A model generated the notes under the pieces. That model saw nothing but the letters and a program-made list of their open reading frames with translations, did no database searches and was not told where the DNA came from. Both the position numbers and the translations under genes were made by a program. Below are positions 43,275-55,302 of a DNA stretch of 64,000 nucleotides, piece by piece. Origin of the DNA: Ureaplasma urealyticum serovar 8 str. ATCC 27618 (GTDB lineage: Bacteria > Bacillota_I > Bacilli_A > Mycoplasmatales > Mycoplasmoidaceae); contig NZ_AAYN02000002.1 in the NCBI RefSeq assembly GCF_000169535.1, positions 550,642 through 614,641 of the forward strand. The letters run 5' to 3'. Every line of letters begins with the position of its first letter. Positions within the stretch are counted from its first letter, which is position 1.

Positions 43275-43366
43275 CTCCTTGCACACATAAAAAATACTAT
43301 TTTTATAACATTAAGAACTGCAACTAAAAAATGCTTATACAATGATAGCAAAAAAAAAAAAAAAAA
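43275..43366 (-). promoter_or_regulatory. Upstream region of the giant gene with a 17-T run
   Basis: Reading leftwards: 17 consecutive T's (A's on the plus strand, 43350-43366), a possible -10 TATAAG at 43334-43339, then the ribosome site AAGGAG at 43275-43280, seven bases before the ATG. A homopolymer of this length beside a promoter is a classic slippage site in mollicutes. The remaining spacer 43367-43544 is AT-rich with no gene visible. Confidence 0.6.
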
Positions 43367-43544
43367 CGCTCGCTATTCAGATTAACACCTTTAAAATCAC
43401 TAAAAATCAGCATAATATGCTTATAAAATAAGGTAAGAAAATGTAACAAAAACTGTTCTGTGTAAATTTTTCGTGTAAATTAGGTGGTTTTTGTCAATTT
43501 TTTGAGTTAAATTGAACCTTAAAAACGATTGATTATTTTTATGA

Positions 43545-44038
43545 GTTTAATAATTAAAATTTTAATCCTAAAGTTATTTTAAATGTTGGTAGTTGTGGCG
43601 CATTAAATAATCAACTAAAACTATTAGATGTCGCAATTGTTAACCAATGCCAATATTTAGATGTTGATGTTATTACTTTTGGTTATTTAAAAATCAAATT
43701 CCACGCTTAAACAAAATCTTTAATTTAGATAAAAATGCATTGAGCAAATCAAAAAAGAATTAGTTAAAAAAGAATTAAAATTTTGAATCGCTAATGTTGG
43801 TAGTAGTGATAGTTTCATCAACCAAACTAATGCATCCAATTTTTATGATGAACAAATCGATTTAGTTGATATGGAACTAGCTGCAATTGCACATGTATGT
43901 ACACGTATGTTAACCCCTTTAGTAAGTATTAAAATGGTTAGCGATCATATTATGCATCCAAGTTCAAATCAAGAACAATTCAATAAAAATTTGGTATTAA
44001 TCGATAAATGGTTTAATAAATATTTATTAGAATGTTAA
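43545..44038 (+). pseudogene. mtnN: mtnN 3' remnant closing copy A
   Basis: This matches the last two thirds of the intact gene at 51575-52267, including NVGSCGALN, DQCQYLDV-like, ANVGSSDSF, VDMELAAIAHVC and the VSDH segment. A one-base loss after GYLK (about 43695) shifts the frame. The first third is missing, replaced by the surface-protein block. It lies directly upstream of def copy B, which shows that copies A and B were once adjacent complete segments. Confidence 0.9.
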
Positions 44039-44075
44039 TAGAGTTTAAATAATTTATTTAATTAGTAACAATCAT

Positions 44076-44104
44076 ACATTATAAACTTTTATATCATTTA
44101 TAAT
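44076..44104 (+). promoter_or_regulatory. Promoter of the copy B def operon
   Basis: TATAAT at 44099-44104 and ACATTA at 44076-44081 with 17-base spacing, in a block conserved with the copy A promoter at 6384-6412. Confidence 0.6.
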
Positions 44105-44178
44105 TATTATTAAAACATGGTTAATAAAATAAAAACCAATCAATTATGATTTCATTTCAAAAAATAGGAAGTAAGTAA

Positions 44179-44775
44179 ATGTACAATATTAAATTTTTAG
44201 ATTTATTAAATTCAAATTTAAAGCCTAACCCTCAATGAATTTTTAAAGATCCACATCCCATTTTACGCGAAGTAACTCAAGATATAGAAGGTAATGAATT
44301 ATCAAAAGATGATATTTATTATCTTAAAAAAATGGTCCGTTATATTGATGTTTGTTATCATAATCAAGCCAAAAAATATAAAATTCGTTCAGGAATTGCG
44401 ATCGCTGCAAATCAAGTTGGTTGAAACAAACGCGCAACTTATATCCATTTTAATGATGAAGCCAAAGAACATCATTATTTATTAATTAATCCTCATATTA
44501 TTAAACGTTCATCCGAAATAGCTTATTTAAATCCAGGCGAAGGATGTCTATCTGTTGATGATGATCGTTCTGGATATGTTATTAGAAATAAAAAAGTTCA
44601 TGTTAAAGAATATGATCTAATTAGCGAACAATTTATTGATCAAGAATTTAGTGGTATTATTGCAATTTGCATCCAGCATGAAATTGGTCATTTAGATGCT
44701 GGTTTATATTATGACAATATCAATCAACAGCAACCATTTTATGCCGAACCTAGTTGAACAAAGATAGGAAGATAA
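44179..44775 (+). CDS. def: Peptide deformylase, copy B
   Basis: This intact 198-residue deformylase has the same three motifs as copy A: GIAIAANQVG, EGCLS and QHEIGH. It differs at about 20 residues, mostly polar, including VDDDRSG for VDHDRSG. The unusual glycine in place of aspartate in the QHExDH motif is present here too, so it predates the duplication. The conserved AGGAAG ribosome site precedes the ATG. It is followed 6 bases later by parE. Fmt, at 4524-5441, supplies the opposing formylation step. Confidence 0.95.
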
Positions 44776-46710
<1,935 letters not shown>

Positions 46711-46715
46711 AAACT

Positions 46716-49274
46716 ATGAGTGTAAATCAACAAAAAATTATTAATACACCATTAGACAACATTGTTGGTGAAAGTTATGCTAAATATGCAAAATATATTA
46801 TTCAAGATCGTGCTTTACCAGATATTCGTGATGGTTTAAAACCCGTTCAACGACGTATTTTGTATGCCATGAGCGAATTAGGAATTTTTCATGACAAACC
46901 TTACAAAAAATCAGCACGTACAGTTGGGGAAGTAATTGGTAAATACCACCCTCATGGTGATTCATCAATTTATGAAGCTATGGTAAGAATGAGTCAAGAT
47001 TGAAAAAATAATTTATGCTTATTAGATATGCATGGTAATAAAGGTTCGATTGATGGTGATAACGCTGCTGCGATGCGTTATACAGAAACACGTTTATCAA
47101 AAATTGCTAGTGTAATGCTAACTAATTTAAAAAAAGATGTAGTTAAATTTAGTCCAAACTTTGATGATAGTGAAAAAGAACCATCAATTTTACCATCACT
47201 TTTTCCTAACTTATTAATTAATGGAGTAACAGGAATTGCTTCAGGATATGCAACAAGTATTCCACCTCATAATCCTAATGAAGTTTTTGATGCTTTAATT
47301 TATCGAATTGATCATCCAGATTGTAGTATTGAAAAATTAATTAAAATTTGTCCAGCGCCAGATTTCCCAACAGGGGGAGAAATTCATGATTTAAATGGAT
47401 GTGCAAATGCTCACAAAACTGGTGAAGGTAAATTTGTAATCCGAGCTTCAATTGAATTTAAAACAAGTGAAGTAAAAATTAATCAAATCATTATTAATTC
47501 CATTCCTTATGAAACAAATAAAGCTTTAATTATTAAAGAAATTGAAGATATTATTTACAATAAAGAAGTTGCTGGTTTAATCGAAGTTCGTGATGAATCA
47601 GATGCTAAGGGTGTTAGCATTATCATTGATACTAAAAAAGATGTTAATTTAGAAAATGTTAAAAATTATTTATACAAAAAAACTAGTTTGGAAATTAGTT
47701 ATAATACAAAATTTATTGCAATTGTTCATCGAACACCAACACTTGTAAGTTTATTAACGTATCTAGATGCGCAAATCAACCATAGTCTTGATGTTATTAA
47801 TAAAGTTGATTTATATGATTTAAATAAAGTTTTATTACGTATTGAAATTGTTGAAGGTTTAATTAAATGTGTTGATTTAATCGATGAAATTATTAAAATT
47901 ATTCGGGCTAGTGATTCACGCCAAGACGCAAAAAATGCTTTAATTCAAACATTTGCTTTTACTAATAATCAAGCTGAAGCAATTATTATGATGCGTTTGC
48001 ATAATTTAACACGCACAGATATATTTGATTTAAGAAATGAATGAGAAAGTCTTCAACAACAAGCTAAAACACTAAAAGAGCGAATTAAATCACTTCAAGT
48101 TCGCAAAAATTATTTAAAACAAAAAATGATTGAATTCAAAAAAGAATTTGGTTATCAACGTAAAACAAAATTATTTGATGAGTTTATAAAAGCTGAAGTT
48201 AATGAAGATCAAATGATTGAAAAACAAAGTTTAAATTTAGTTATTAGTCGTGATGGATATATTAAAACTGTTTCTAAAAAATCATTTGAATCTTCAAAAT
48301 ATGATGAATTAGGGCTAAAAACTAATGATCTTCTTTTTTATCATAATGTAATTAATTCGCATGATCGAATTTTAATTATTACATCAAAAGCAAAATTAAT
48401 TAATTTAATTGCGCATAAAATTAGTTGTATGCGTTGAAAAGATGTTGGTGAACATTTAAATAATTATGCTAAATTTGATGCTAATGAAAAAGTTGTAGCA
48501 GTTTATGTATGCAATGAACAATTTAAAGTTGATGAACACCAATTAGTTTTAGGTTCAAAACTAAATTTAATTAAAAGAATTGAATTAAATGAGTTAGATT
48601 TAAATAAAAATAGCAAACAAATTAGTATTATGAAACTAAATGAAAATGATGGTTTAATTAGTGCTAATTTAATTAAAAAAGATCATAATCAATTTGTTGT
48701 TGCAATTTCTAAACTAGGGTTAGTGTTAATGTTTTTAGTTCATGAAATTAATTGTTTAAATCGTTTAGCAAAAGGGATTAAAATCATGAAATTAAAACCA
48801 AATGATGAAATTAGTTCAATTCTAATCGTTCCTAATAATGGTTATAGTATTCAACTTTTTTTAGATCAAGGTAATAAGTGTTTTAGTATTAGTGAGCTAA
48901 AATTATCAAAACGTGCAATGACACCATCACCACTTTATTTACCAACAAAAAAAGCACAAAGCGTTTTAGCAGCATTTTTAGTTGGTAATGAAAATGTTTT
49001 CTATTTATTAGATGAACAACAAAAAATAAATCCATACTATTTACCAAATCTAAAACCAATAAAATTAGATTCTAAAATTAATAAATACGAAAATGATCTT
49101 ATTATAACTGATGTTGTTAAAGATAGTTTTTTAAGTGATAGTGTTATAAGTGATTTTAAAAAAATTAGTATGTATGCAAATGAATTTGATAGTGAATTAT
49201 TAAAAACTAATGAAAATCAAGAGCAAGATGATTTGCAATTAGAATTAATTAATGAGAAAGAAGAAAATGATTAA
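46716..49274 (+). CDS. parC: DNA topoisomerase IV subunit A, copy B
   Basis: This intact 852-residue ParC is nearly identical to copy A. The substitutions seen are Ala to Val in NGVTG, Ala to Val in SEVKIN, Ser to Leu in SLLTYLD, and two near LKPIKLDSK. It keeps Tyr122 for DNA cleavage and the sensitive-type Ser83/Ser84/Glu87. It sits beside the working parE, so it is the natural partner. The stop overlaps the yqeH start as TAATG, which implies translational coupling. Confidence 0.96.
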
Positions 49275-50359
49275 TGATAACAAATAAGAAATGTAAGGGC
49301 TGTGGCGCTTTTTTGAATGATGAAATTAACACGATTGGCTATACACCAAAACTAAATGATACAAAAACAAATTTATGTCAACGTTGTTTTAAACTAATTC
49401 ATTACAATAAACTTGAAAAAGTGCATACTAATTTAAACCAAAACATTAAAAATACAATTGATAATTTAGATTTTAGTAATTTACAAATTTTTATGGTTTT
49501 AGATATTTTAGATCTAGAACATACAATTATTGATGAACTAAAAAAATATCAAGAACAAATTATTTTTTTAGTCAATAAAATTGATTTATTACCACATCGT
49601 TACAATAGTGAATTAGTTAATGAAAATGTGATTAAAACACTTGTTGATCACGGATTTAATAATCCCCAAATTGTTTATGTTTCAACACATTCAAACACGA
49701 GTTTAAAAAAAGTTATGGATTGTATTAAAAACGCTACTAACAAAAAACAAAAATCTATTTTTTTAGGTAAATCTAATGTTGGTAAATCAAGTCTAATTAA
49801 TGCTTTATTAGCATTAAATAAAATTAAAACTAAACTTACAATTAGTAGTTATACTAACACAACAATTAACTTAAATAAAATTAATTTATTAGAGCATCAA
49901 ATCATTGATGCACCAGGGGTTTGTTTTAATGAAAACATTTTAAATTATGTGCGTGATGAAGATAATAAATCAATCATGATTTCATATGGTGCAAAAGCGA
50001 TTAATTATCAAATTAATCCCCAACAAGCAATTATGATTTCTGGACTTGTTGGTGTTCAATATCTACAAGGTCAAAAAACGACATTTACACTATATGTTTC
50101 ATCACAATTAGATATTCATCGTTGCAAACTTGAAAACTTTATCACAAATTTTAATAATCGTTACTTATTAGCGAAATTTAACTATGTTGACCAAGACATC
50201 GAATTTATTGATCATACAATAGCATTAAATAAAAACCAAAAAACAAACATTTGTATTGCAGGATTGGGATTATTAGTTATTAATGCTAATGCTGAACAAA
50301 TTTGTATTCGTTTACCTAAATGTGTTGGCATAAAAGTTGCAAAATATGCGATCATTTAA
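49274..50359 (+). CDS. yqeH: YqeH, circularly permuted ribosome-assembly GTPase
   Basis: YqeH helps assemble the small ribosomal subunit. The 361-residue protein begins with a zinc-binding module (Cys7, Cys10, Cys35, Cys38). A permuted G domain follows, in which NKID (101-104) precedes the P-loop GKSNVGKSS (165-173) and DAPG (212-215). A C-terminal domain of about 140 residues completes it. This order is the family hallmark. The neighbouring nadD and yqeK fit the yqeH-nadD-yqeK cluster common in Firmicutes. Copy A is a pseudogene, so this is the only functional yqeH here. Confidence 0.95.
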   Translation: MITNKKCKGCGAFLNDEINTIGYTPKLNDTKTNLCQRCFKLIHYNKLEKVHTNLNQNIKNTIDNLDFSNLQIFMVLDILDLEHTIIDELKKYQEQIIFLVNKIDLLPHRYNSELVNENVIKTLVDHGFNNPQIVYVSTHSNTSLKKVMDCIKNATNKKQKSIFLGKSNVGKSSLINALLALNKIKTKLTISSYTNTTINLNKINLLEHQIIDAPGVCFNENILNYVRDEDNKSIMISYGAKAINYQINPQQAIMISGLVGVQYLQGQKTTFTLYVSSQLDIHRCKLENFITNFNNRYLLAKFNYVDQDIEFIDHTIALNKNQKTNICIAGLGLLVINANAEQICIRLPKCVGIKVAKYAII

Positions 50360-50386
50360 TTATTAATTAACAAAGAGAGTTTTATT

Positions 50387-51565
50387 ATGAAAATCATTTT
50401 ATTTTGTGGAGCTTTTGATATGGTTCATAATGCTCATATTGCAATGGCTAAATATGCCATTGATTTAATTAAAGCTGATAAATTAATTTTCTTGCCATCT
50501 AATTTTAAATTTTTTAAACCAATTAATAAAGATGATAATTTAGAATATGAAAAAACAAAACTAACGCATGGTCATCATCGTTTAGCAATGCTAAAAATTG
50601 CAACTAAAAATTTAGTCAATACTGAAGTAAGTGATTATGAACTAAATCAAGTTAATAAATCTTATACTATCAATACAATTGATCATTTTAAAAAATTATA
50701 TGGTGCTGAACACGAATACTATTTTATTATAGGAAGTGATAATTTAGAGCGTTTTAAACAATGAAAGGATTGAGAGCGAATCTTAAAAGAAGTTAAGATT
50801 ATTTGTTTTAAACGAAGTGGTGTTTGTCTTAAAAAAACTTGTTTTCAAAATCAATGTAATTGTGAAAATTTTAATTTTTTTGAACATGAGATTATTTTAG
50901 TTAATGATTTTAATTACAACATTAGTTCTACTGAAATTAAAAAACAGCATAATTTAGCATCAGGAATAGATCCAGCAGTCCTTGATTATATTAATGAACA
51001 TGGTTTATATGCTTTGTGATTATTAGAAAAACATTTAATTTCATATGATAATTTTAATAATTTAGAAAAAAAAATTGCACGCATCAATCATTGTCGCCGC
51101 GTTGCTCAAATGTGTGTTGATTTAATGAATGTCTATGATAAAAAACTAATTGATCAAGCTTATTGTGCGGGAATTTATCATGACATACTAAAATGTTTAG
51201 ATGAACAAGAAAGTATTGCATATTTTAATGAACATAAAAGTGAATTAAATATTGGTGATGATTTTATCTCTTGAAGAATCTTACATTCATATCTTGGTGC
51301 ACATTTATTACAAACCCAATATGGTTTTAAAAATCAATTAATTTTAAATGCTATTCGTCGTCATACAAGACCTTTTGATTTTATTAAAGATTATAGTGAA
51401 TTAACTACTTTAGATAAAATTCTATATTGTGCTGATAAATTAGAGCCTAACCGTAGGGAAGAAATTGATCAAATTAACATTGATTATTATCGAAAATTAG
51501 TTTTTGAAGATCTAGATAAGGCATTTATTGAAGTTTATCAATATCAACAAAGACAAAGAAAATAA
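50387..51565 (+). CDS. nadD: NadD-YqeK fusion: NaMN adenylyltransferase plus HD-domain hydrolase
   Basis: The 392-residue protein joins two enzymes. Residues 1-190 are NadD, which makes nicotinic acid adenine dinucleotide: [11 protein letters not shown] at the start, [10 protein letters not shown], and ISSTEIKK as the (I)SST.IR motif. From about residue 220 a YqeK-type HD domain follows, with [15 protein letters not shown], the RRHTRP segment and ADKLEPNR as metal-ligand blocks. YqeK proteins hydrolyse diadenosine tetraphosphate. Separate adjacent genes in Bacillus, they are commonly fused in mollicutes as I recall. NadE at 1570-2337 performs the next step. An AGAGAG-like ribosome site lies about 10 bases upstream. 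Confidence 0.92.
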
Positions 51566-51574
51566 GGTAGAAAT

Positions 51575-52267
51575 ATGATCAGTTTAATTGTGGCATTAAA
51601 TAGTGAAATTAAAACTTTTTTTAAACAAATTAAAAAGAAAGTTTATCAAATCAATAACATTGATTTTTACTTGTGCACTCATCAAAATATAGAATTTGTT
51701 TTAGTTTTTACGGATGTAGGAAAAACTAATGCGAGTTTTATTACTGCATTATTAATTAATAATTTTAAACCTAAAGTGATTTTAAACGTTGGTAGTTGTG
51801 GTGCACTAAATGATCAGTTAAAAGTTTTAGATATTGCTATTATTGATCAATGCCAATATTTAGATGTTAACGTTAGCGCTTTTGGTTATTTAAAAAACCA
51901 GATACCACGTTTAGATAAATTTTTTATTTTAGATAAAAATTATAACCAACAAATCAAAAACCAATTAATTAAGAAAAAACTAAAATGTTGAATTGCAAAT
52001 GTTGGAAGCAGTGACACATTTATTAACCATGATAACATCTCATTTTTTTATGATCAACAAATCGACTTAGTTGATATGGAATTAGCAGCTATTGCTCATG
52101 TATGCACAAGGATGCTAACACCACTAGTAAGTATTAAATTAGTTAGTGATCATATTACTCTTCCCAATTCCAATCAAGAACAGTTCAATAAAAACTTATC
52201 ACTAATTGATAAATGATTTAATGAGCATTTAACATCCATTATTGAAGCAATTTTAGAGATCTACTAA
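51575..52267 (+). CDS. mtnN: 5'-methylthioadenosine/S-adenosylhomocysteine nucleosidase
   Basis: MtnN cleaves adenine from methylthioadenosine and S-adenosylhomocysteine, clearing the by-products of methylation and polyamine chemistry. The 230-residue product starts MISLIVALNSEI. It has the NVGSCGALN phosphate/ribose segment, ANVGSSDTF, VDMELAAIAHVC with the purine-site glutamate, and the VSDH segment holding the catalytic aspartate. It follows nadD-yqeK by 9 bases and probably ends the copy B operon. A damaged paralogue remnant lies at 43545-44038. Confidence 0.92.
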
Positions 52268-52326
52268 TTTATTTTTGTAAAAAAATATTAAAATTACAAA
52301 ATCTACTATTATTTTTTAAATTGTTT

Positions 52327-52364
52327 TATAATTTACGTATATAAAAAGTTAGTTAAATAAGGAG
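52327..52364 (+). promoter_or_regulatory. Promoter and ribosome site of the 83-aa gene
   Basis: TATAAT at 52327-52332 and AAGGAG at 52359-52364, ten bases before the ATG at 52375. No clear -35 box. Confidence 0.6.
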
Positions 52365-52374
52365 TAGTTTATTT

Positions 52375-52626
52375 ATGATTTATAAAGAAATTGTTCGTAA
52401 TATTATCAAGCATCCATTAATCTTACCAGAAGGAAAACATTACCATTTACATAAAATTCTAACTTCAAAAGATGAATTACGTAAGGGTGAAGTTAGTTTA
52501 GTTGCAGAAAATGGCAAAGAATATACTGTTGATTTATCTGTATTTGTTGACTTGTTAGTTGATGGTGATTGCATTATTGATGATAATCATTCACTTGTTG
52601 CTTTATACTTTGATGAAAGTAAATAA
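52375..52626 (+). CDS. Small unknown protein, 83 residues
   Basis: I do not recognise it. The product (MIYKEIVRNIIKHPLILPEG...) is acidic, hydrophilic and soluble-looking, with no signal peptide or membrane segment. A basic/aromatic patch (KHYHLHKI) near residue 20 precedes alternating strand-like stretches (EVSLVAENGKEYTVDL). Its own consensus promoter, strong ribosome site and a strong terminator (52650-52694) make it a free-standing, probably well-expressed gene. It is outside the duplicated segment. Confidence 0.8.
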   Translation: MIYKEIVRNIIKHPLILPEGKHYHLHKILTSKDELRKGEVSLVAENGKEYTVDLSVFVDLLVDGDCIIDDNHSLVALYFDESK

Positions 52627-52649
52627 AAAGTAAAAAATATTAATTTAAG

Positions 52650-52694
52650 AAATCTTGCTTAAACACACCAGTAGGTTTTAAGCAAGATTTTTAT
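52650..52694 (+). terminator. Strong terminator after the 83-aa gene
   Basis: AAATCTTGCTTAAA (52650-52663) pairs perfectly with TTTAAGCAAGATTT (52677-52690), giving a 14-bp stem with a 13-base loop, followed by T's. Confidence 0.92.
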
Positions 52695-52854
52695 TTGTAA
52701 AAAATTAAGTATTTATTATGTTATTTATTTTATGAAAATAAAAAATAAATAAAATCACTTTAATAATAATTTCAATTATTATGGGTTTTGTTTTGTGTAA
52801 ATTTTTAGTTTTTATGTTAAAATGTTTGTGTTATTTTATTAAAACATTATTGTA

Positions 52855-52871
52855 TTTTTTTTTTTTTTTTT
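52855..52871 (+). repeat. 17-T homopolymer upstream of the 52939 surface-protein gene
   Basis: Seventeen consecutive T's, 67 bases before the start codon. Its length, coding-strand orientation and distance resemble the tract upstream of the giant gene. The surrounding spacer (52695-52938) is AT-rich. A possible -10 TATAAA lies at 52916-52921, and no gene is visible. Confidence 0.85.
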
Positions 52872-52938
52872 GAAAAATATGAGTAAACAAATGTTTTGTT
52901 TTTATCTGTTTATTTTATAAAAATGTGGGAAAAATTAT

Positions 52939-55263
52939 ATGAAATCAAATAATAAAAATTACAAATTTTTGAACATAAAAAAACGGAAATATCGCATTTT
53001 TTTTATGTTGTGTTCTTTAAATTTAATATGAGCAGGCGTTATTATAGCTATTGTTCTGCGTTTAAAAAATGTTAATAAACAATTTGGTAAAGATGACCAT
53101 AAAATTGCTCGTCCGACTTGAGAGTATGATAATGATGGAAATTTAGAAATTCACACTAAATTAGCAAATGATTTAAATGATGATTTAAAACAAAAAGCTT
53201 TAAATAATGCAAATGTCAAAGGAATTGTTGTTGACCAAAATGGTGTAGAACATGAGATAGATATAAGTATTGATGCTAATGGCAAGGTTATTATTCCAAC
53301 AAAAGATTTAGTAAATAATGACCCAACTAAACCTAATATATACACACTTAAAAAAGTTGTTTTAAAGCAACATGATCAACCAAATATTGATCTAATTAGT
53401 GAAGAGCAATTAAGTGGTGATAATCATATTTCATTTAAAAAACCAACAGTGGTTGCCCAAATTAATGATAACAATGATTATATAATGCATTTTACGAATC
53501 CTAATTTAGTTAACAAGAAAATTAAATTAACATTTAAAGTTGATGATCAAGATGATCATACAAAAACCATTGAAGCTATCATTGGATTAGATGGAAAGGC
53601 TATTTTTAAAACAAGTGATAATACAATTTTTGCACCAGATCATAAATATACACTAACAAAAATTGAAGCTAATAACAAAAAAGTTGCTAATATTAATGAA
53701 ATTCCATTAAAAAATAAAATCGTTGATAAAAATCCAATTAAAAGAATTAACTTAACACAACTAAAAGTTGCTAAAGATTTAATTCTTTGAAATAATACAA
53801 ATCAAAACCAATTCATAACTGCTACTTTTAAAAATATAAATGACGATTTTGATGATTATATTGTTAAATTAATTTATGAATACAATTATCGTGGAGAAAT
53901 GAAAGAAATTGCATCACAACCTTTCAAATTAGAAAAAAACAAAACAACATATAACAATATTCTTTTACCAATTAGTATTCCAAATCGCTTATATCATTTT
54001 AAAAAAGTAGTAATTCAAAAATTAAATCAACCAAATAAATCTATTGATTTAGATCATGATCCAAATTTAAAATCTTTTTTTATTGTTGGTCCTGGTAAAA
54101 CAGATTTTGTATGAAAAAAACCAAATGATGGTCAAATTACATATGATGGTTTAAAGAGATTAAATATTGAAATTACTTCTGAAGATTATGCATTACAAAA
54201 TGGTAAAAAAGTTATGGTTTGATTTAAATCAGATGCCGAACCAAATAATAATTCACTTAAATTTATAGGTCAATTATCTCAAACTAACGCCAATGGAACA
54301 GCTGCTGTCATTAATAACTTAAATAATTTATACGGTATGAAAGAGCAAACAGAGTATTACATCTATAAAATTCAGTTTATAGATGAATTAGAATATTCAA
54401 AATTACCACCAAATCGTAATAACATTGTTTATGAATATAATAAAAATATTGCACGTAATTATACATTCAGAACTAAAACTGCCCCTTTAATTTTAGAAAA
54501 AATAGAAAAAGATGATAATGGCAGCGTTGGAGGACAAAATTTTTATTTTTATCTAAATAAAGCTAGTGATGATCCTAGTTCAATCAAGAAAGTTACTATA
54601 TATTGCCGTGATAATAACAATGAATTATATACTTCTGATAATCAAGAAATAAATTCTGATCTTGTATATCATTCTTGAATTCATGATTTAAAATGAAATC
54701 GCGAATATGTTTTTGATCATGCTGAAATACAAACAACATATCCTGATGATCCTGAATATGGTGGCGAAACAAACGATTTAGAAATTAAAAGAGGATTGAC
54801 TTTCAAATTTTATACACCACCAAGTAAAACAGAAATACAATGAAAAAATCCTATGAAAATAACTAATAATGGGGCAATTTTAGATATTCAATTACAATCA
54901 AAAGATCGGGCATTTGAAGATAAGCAAAAATATCGAGTGACATTAGTTGAAGCTGAAAATCAAAACAATGCTGTTGTTGGTGACTTTTTACTTGCTGGTA
55001 CTTCTATTAATAAAGATGATAGCCCAATTGGTGATAATAATGATAAGAACAAAGATATAGCAACTTTAAGCTGTAATTTTGAAAACAAACTAAAAAAAGG
55101 AACTAAATACCTATTAAAAGAAGTTCGATTTATTGCTAATCCAAATGAAGAAATTAGTGCTAAACCTACTAGAGCTGCTAGACCATTTAATAATGATAAT
55201 GTTATTTATAGTTTGAATCTACGAATAAATGATCCCTATGACTTTACAACTTTAAAAAACTAG
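52939..55263 (+). CDS. DUF1410-type surface protein, 774 residues
   Basis: This is a short relative of the giant protein. The membrane anchor at about residues 20-41 (SLNLIWAGVIIAIVLRLK) matches that of the giant. Two repeats of about 100 aa match giant repeats 7 and 8 (VVDQNGVEH; IGLDGKAIFKTSDN). It then jumps to modules resembling the giant's 26.5-26.0 kb region (IYEYNYRGEMK; ISIPNRLYHFKKV; EYYIYKIQF), and ends with a unit shared with the next gene (EDKQKYRVTLVEAE). The order is collinear with the giant, but most units are missing. TGA tryptophans keep it open, and the stop is TAG. There is no clear ribosome site, so the start was chosen by homology to the giant's N-terminus. Confidence 0.88.
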
Positions 55264-55284
55264 TTTAATCCTTAAATTCTTAAT

Positions 55285-55302
55285 TATATATATATATATA
55301 TA
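55285..55302 (+). repeat. (TA)9 dinucleotide run at the start of the third surface-protein gene
   Basis: Nine TA units abut the first possible ATG (55302), and the second ATG lies at 55323. The run is in the 38-base gap after the previous stop codon, where it could affect promoter spacing or initiation. Confidence 0.9.
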
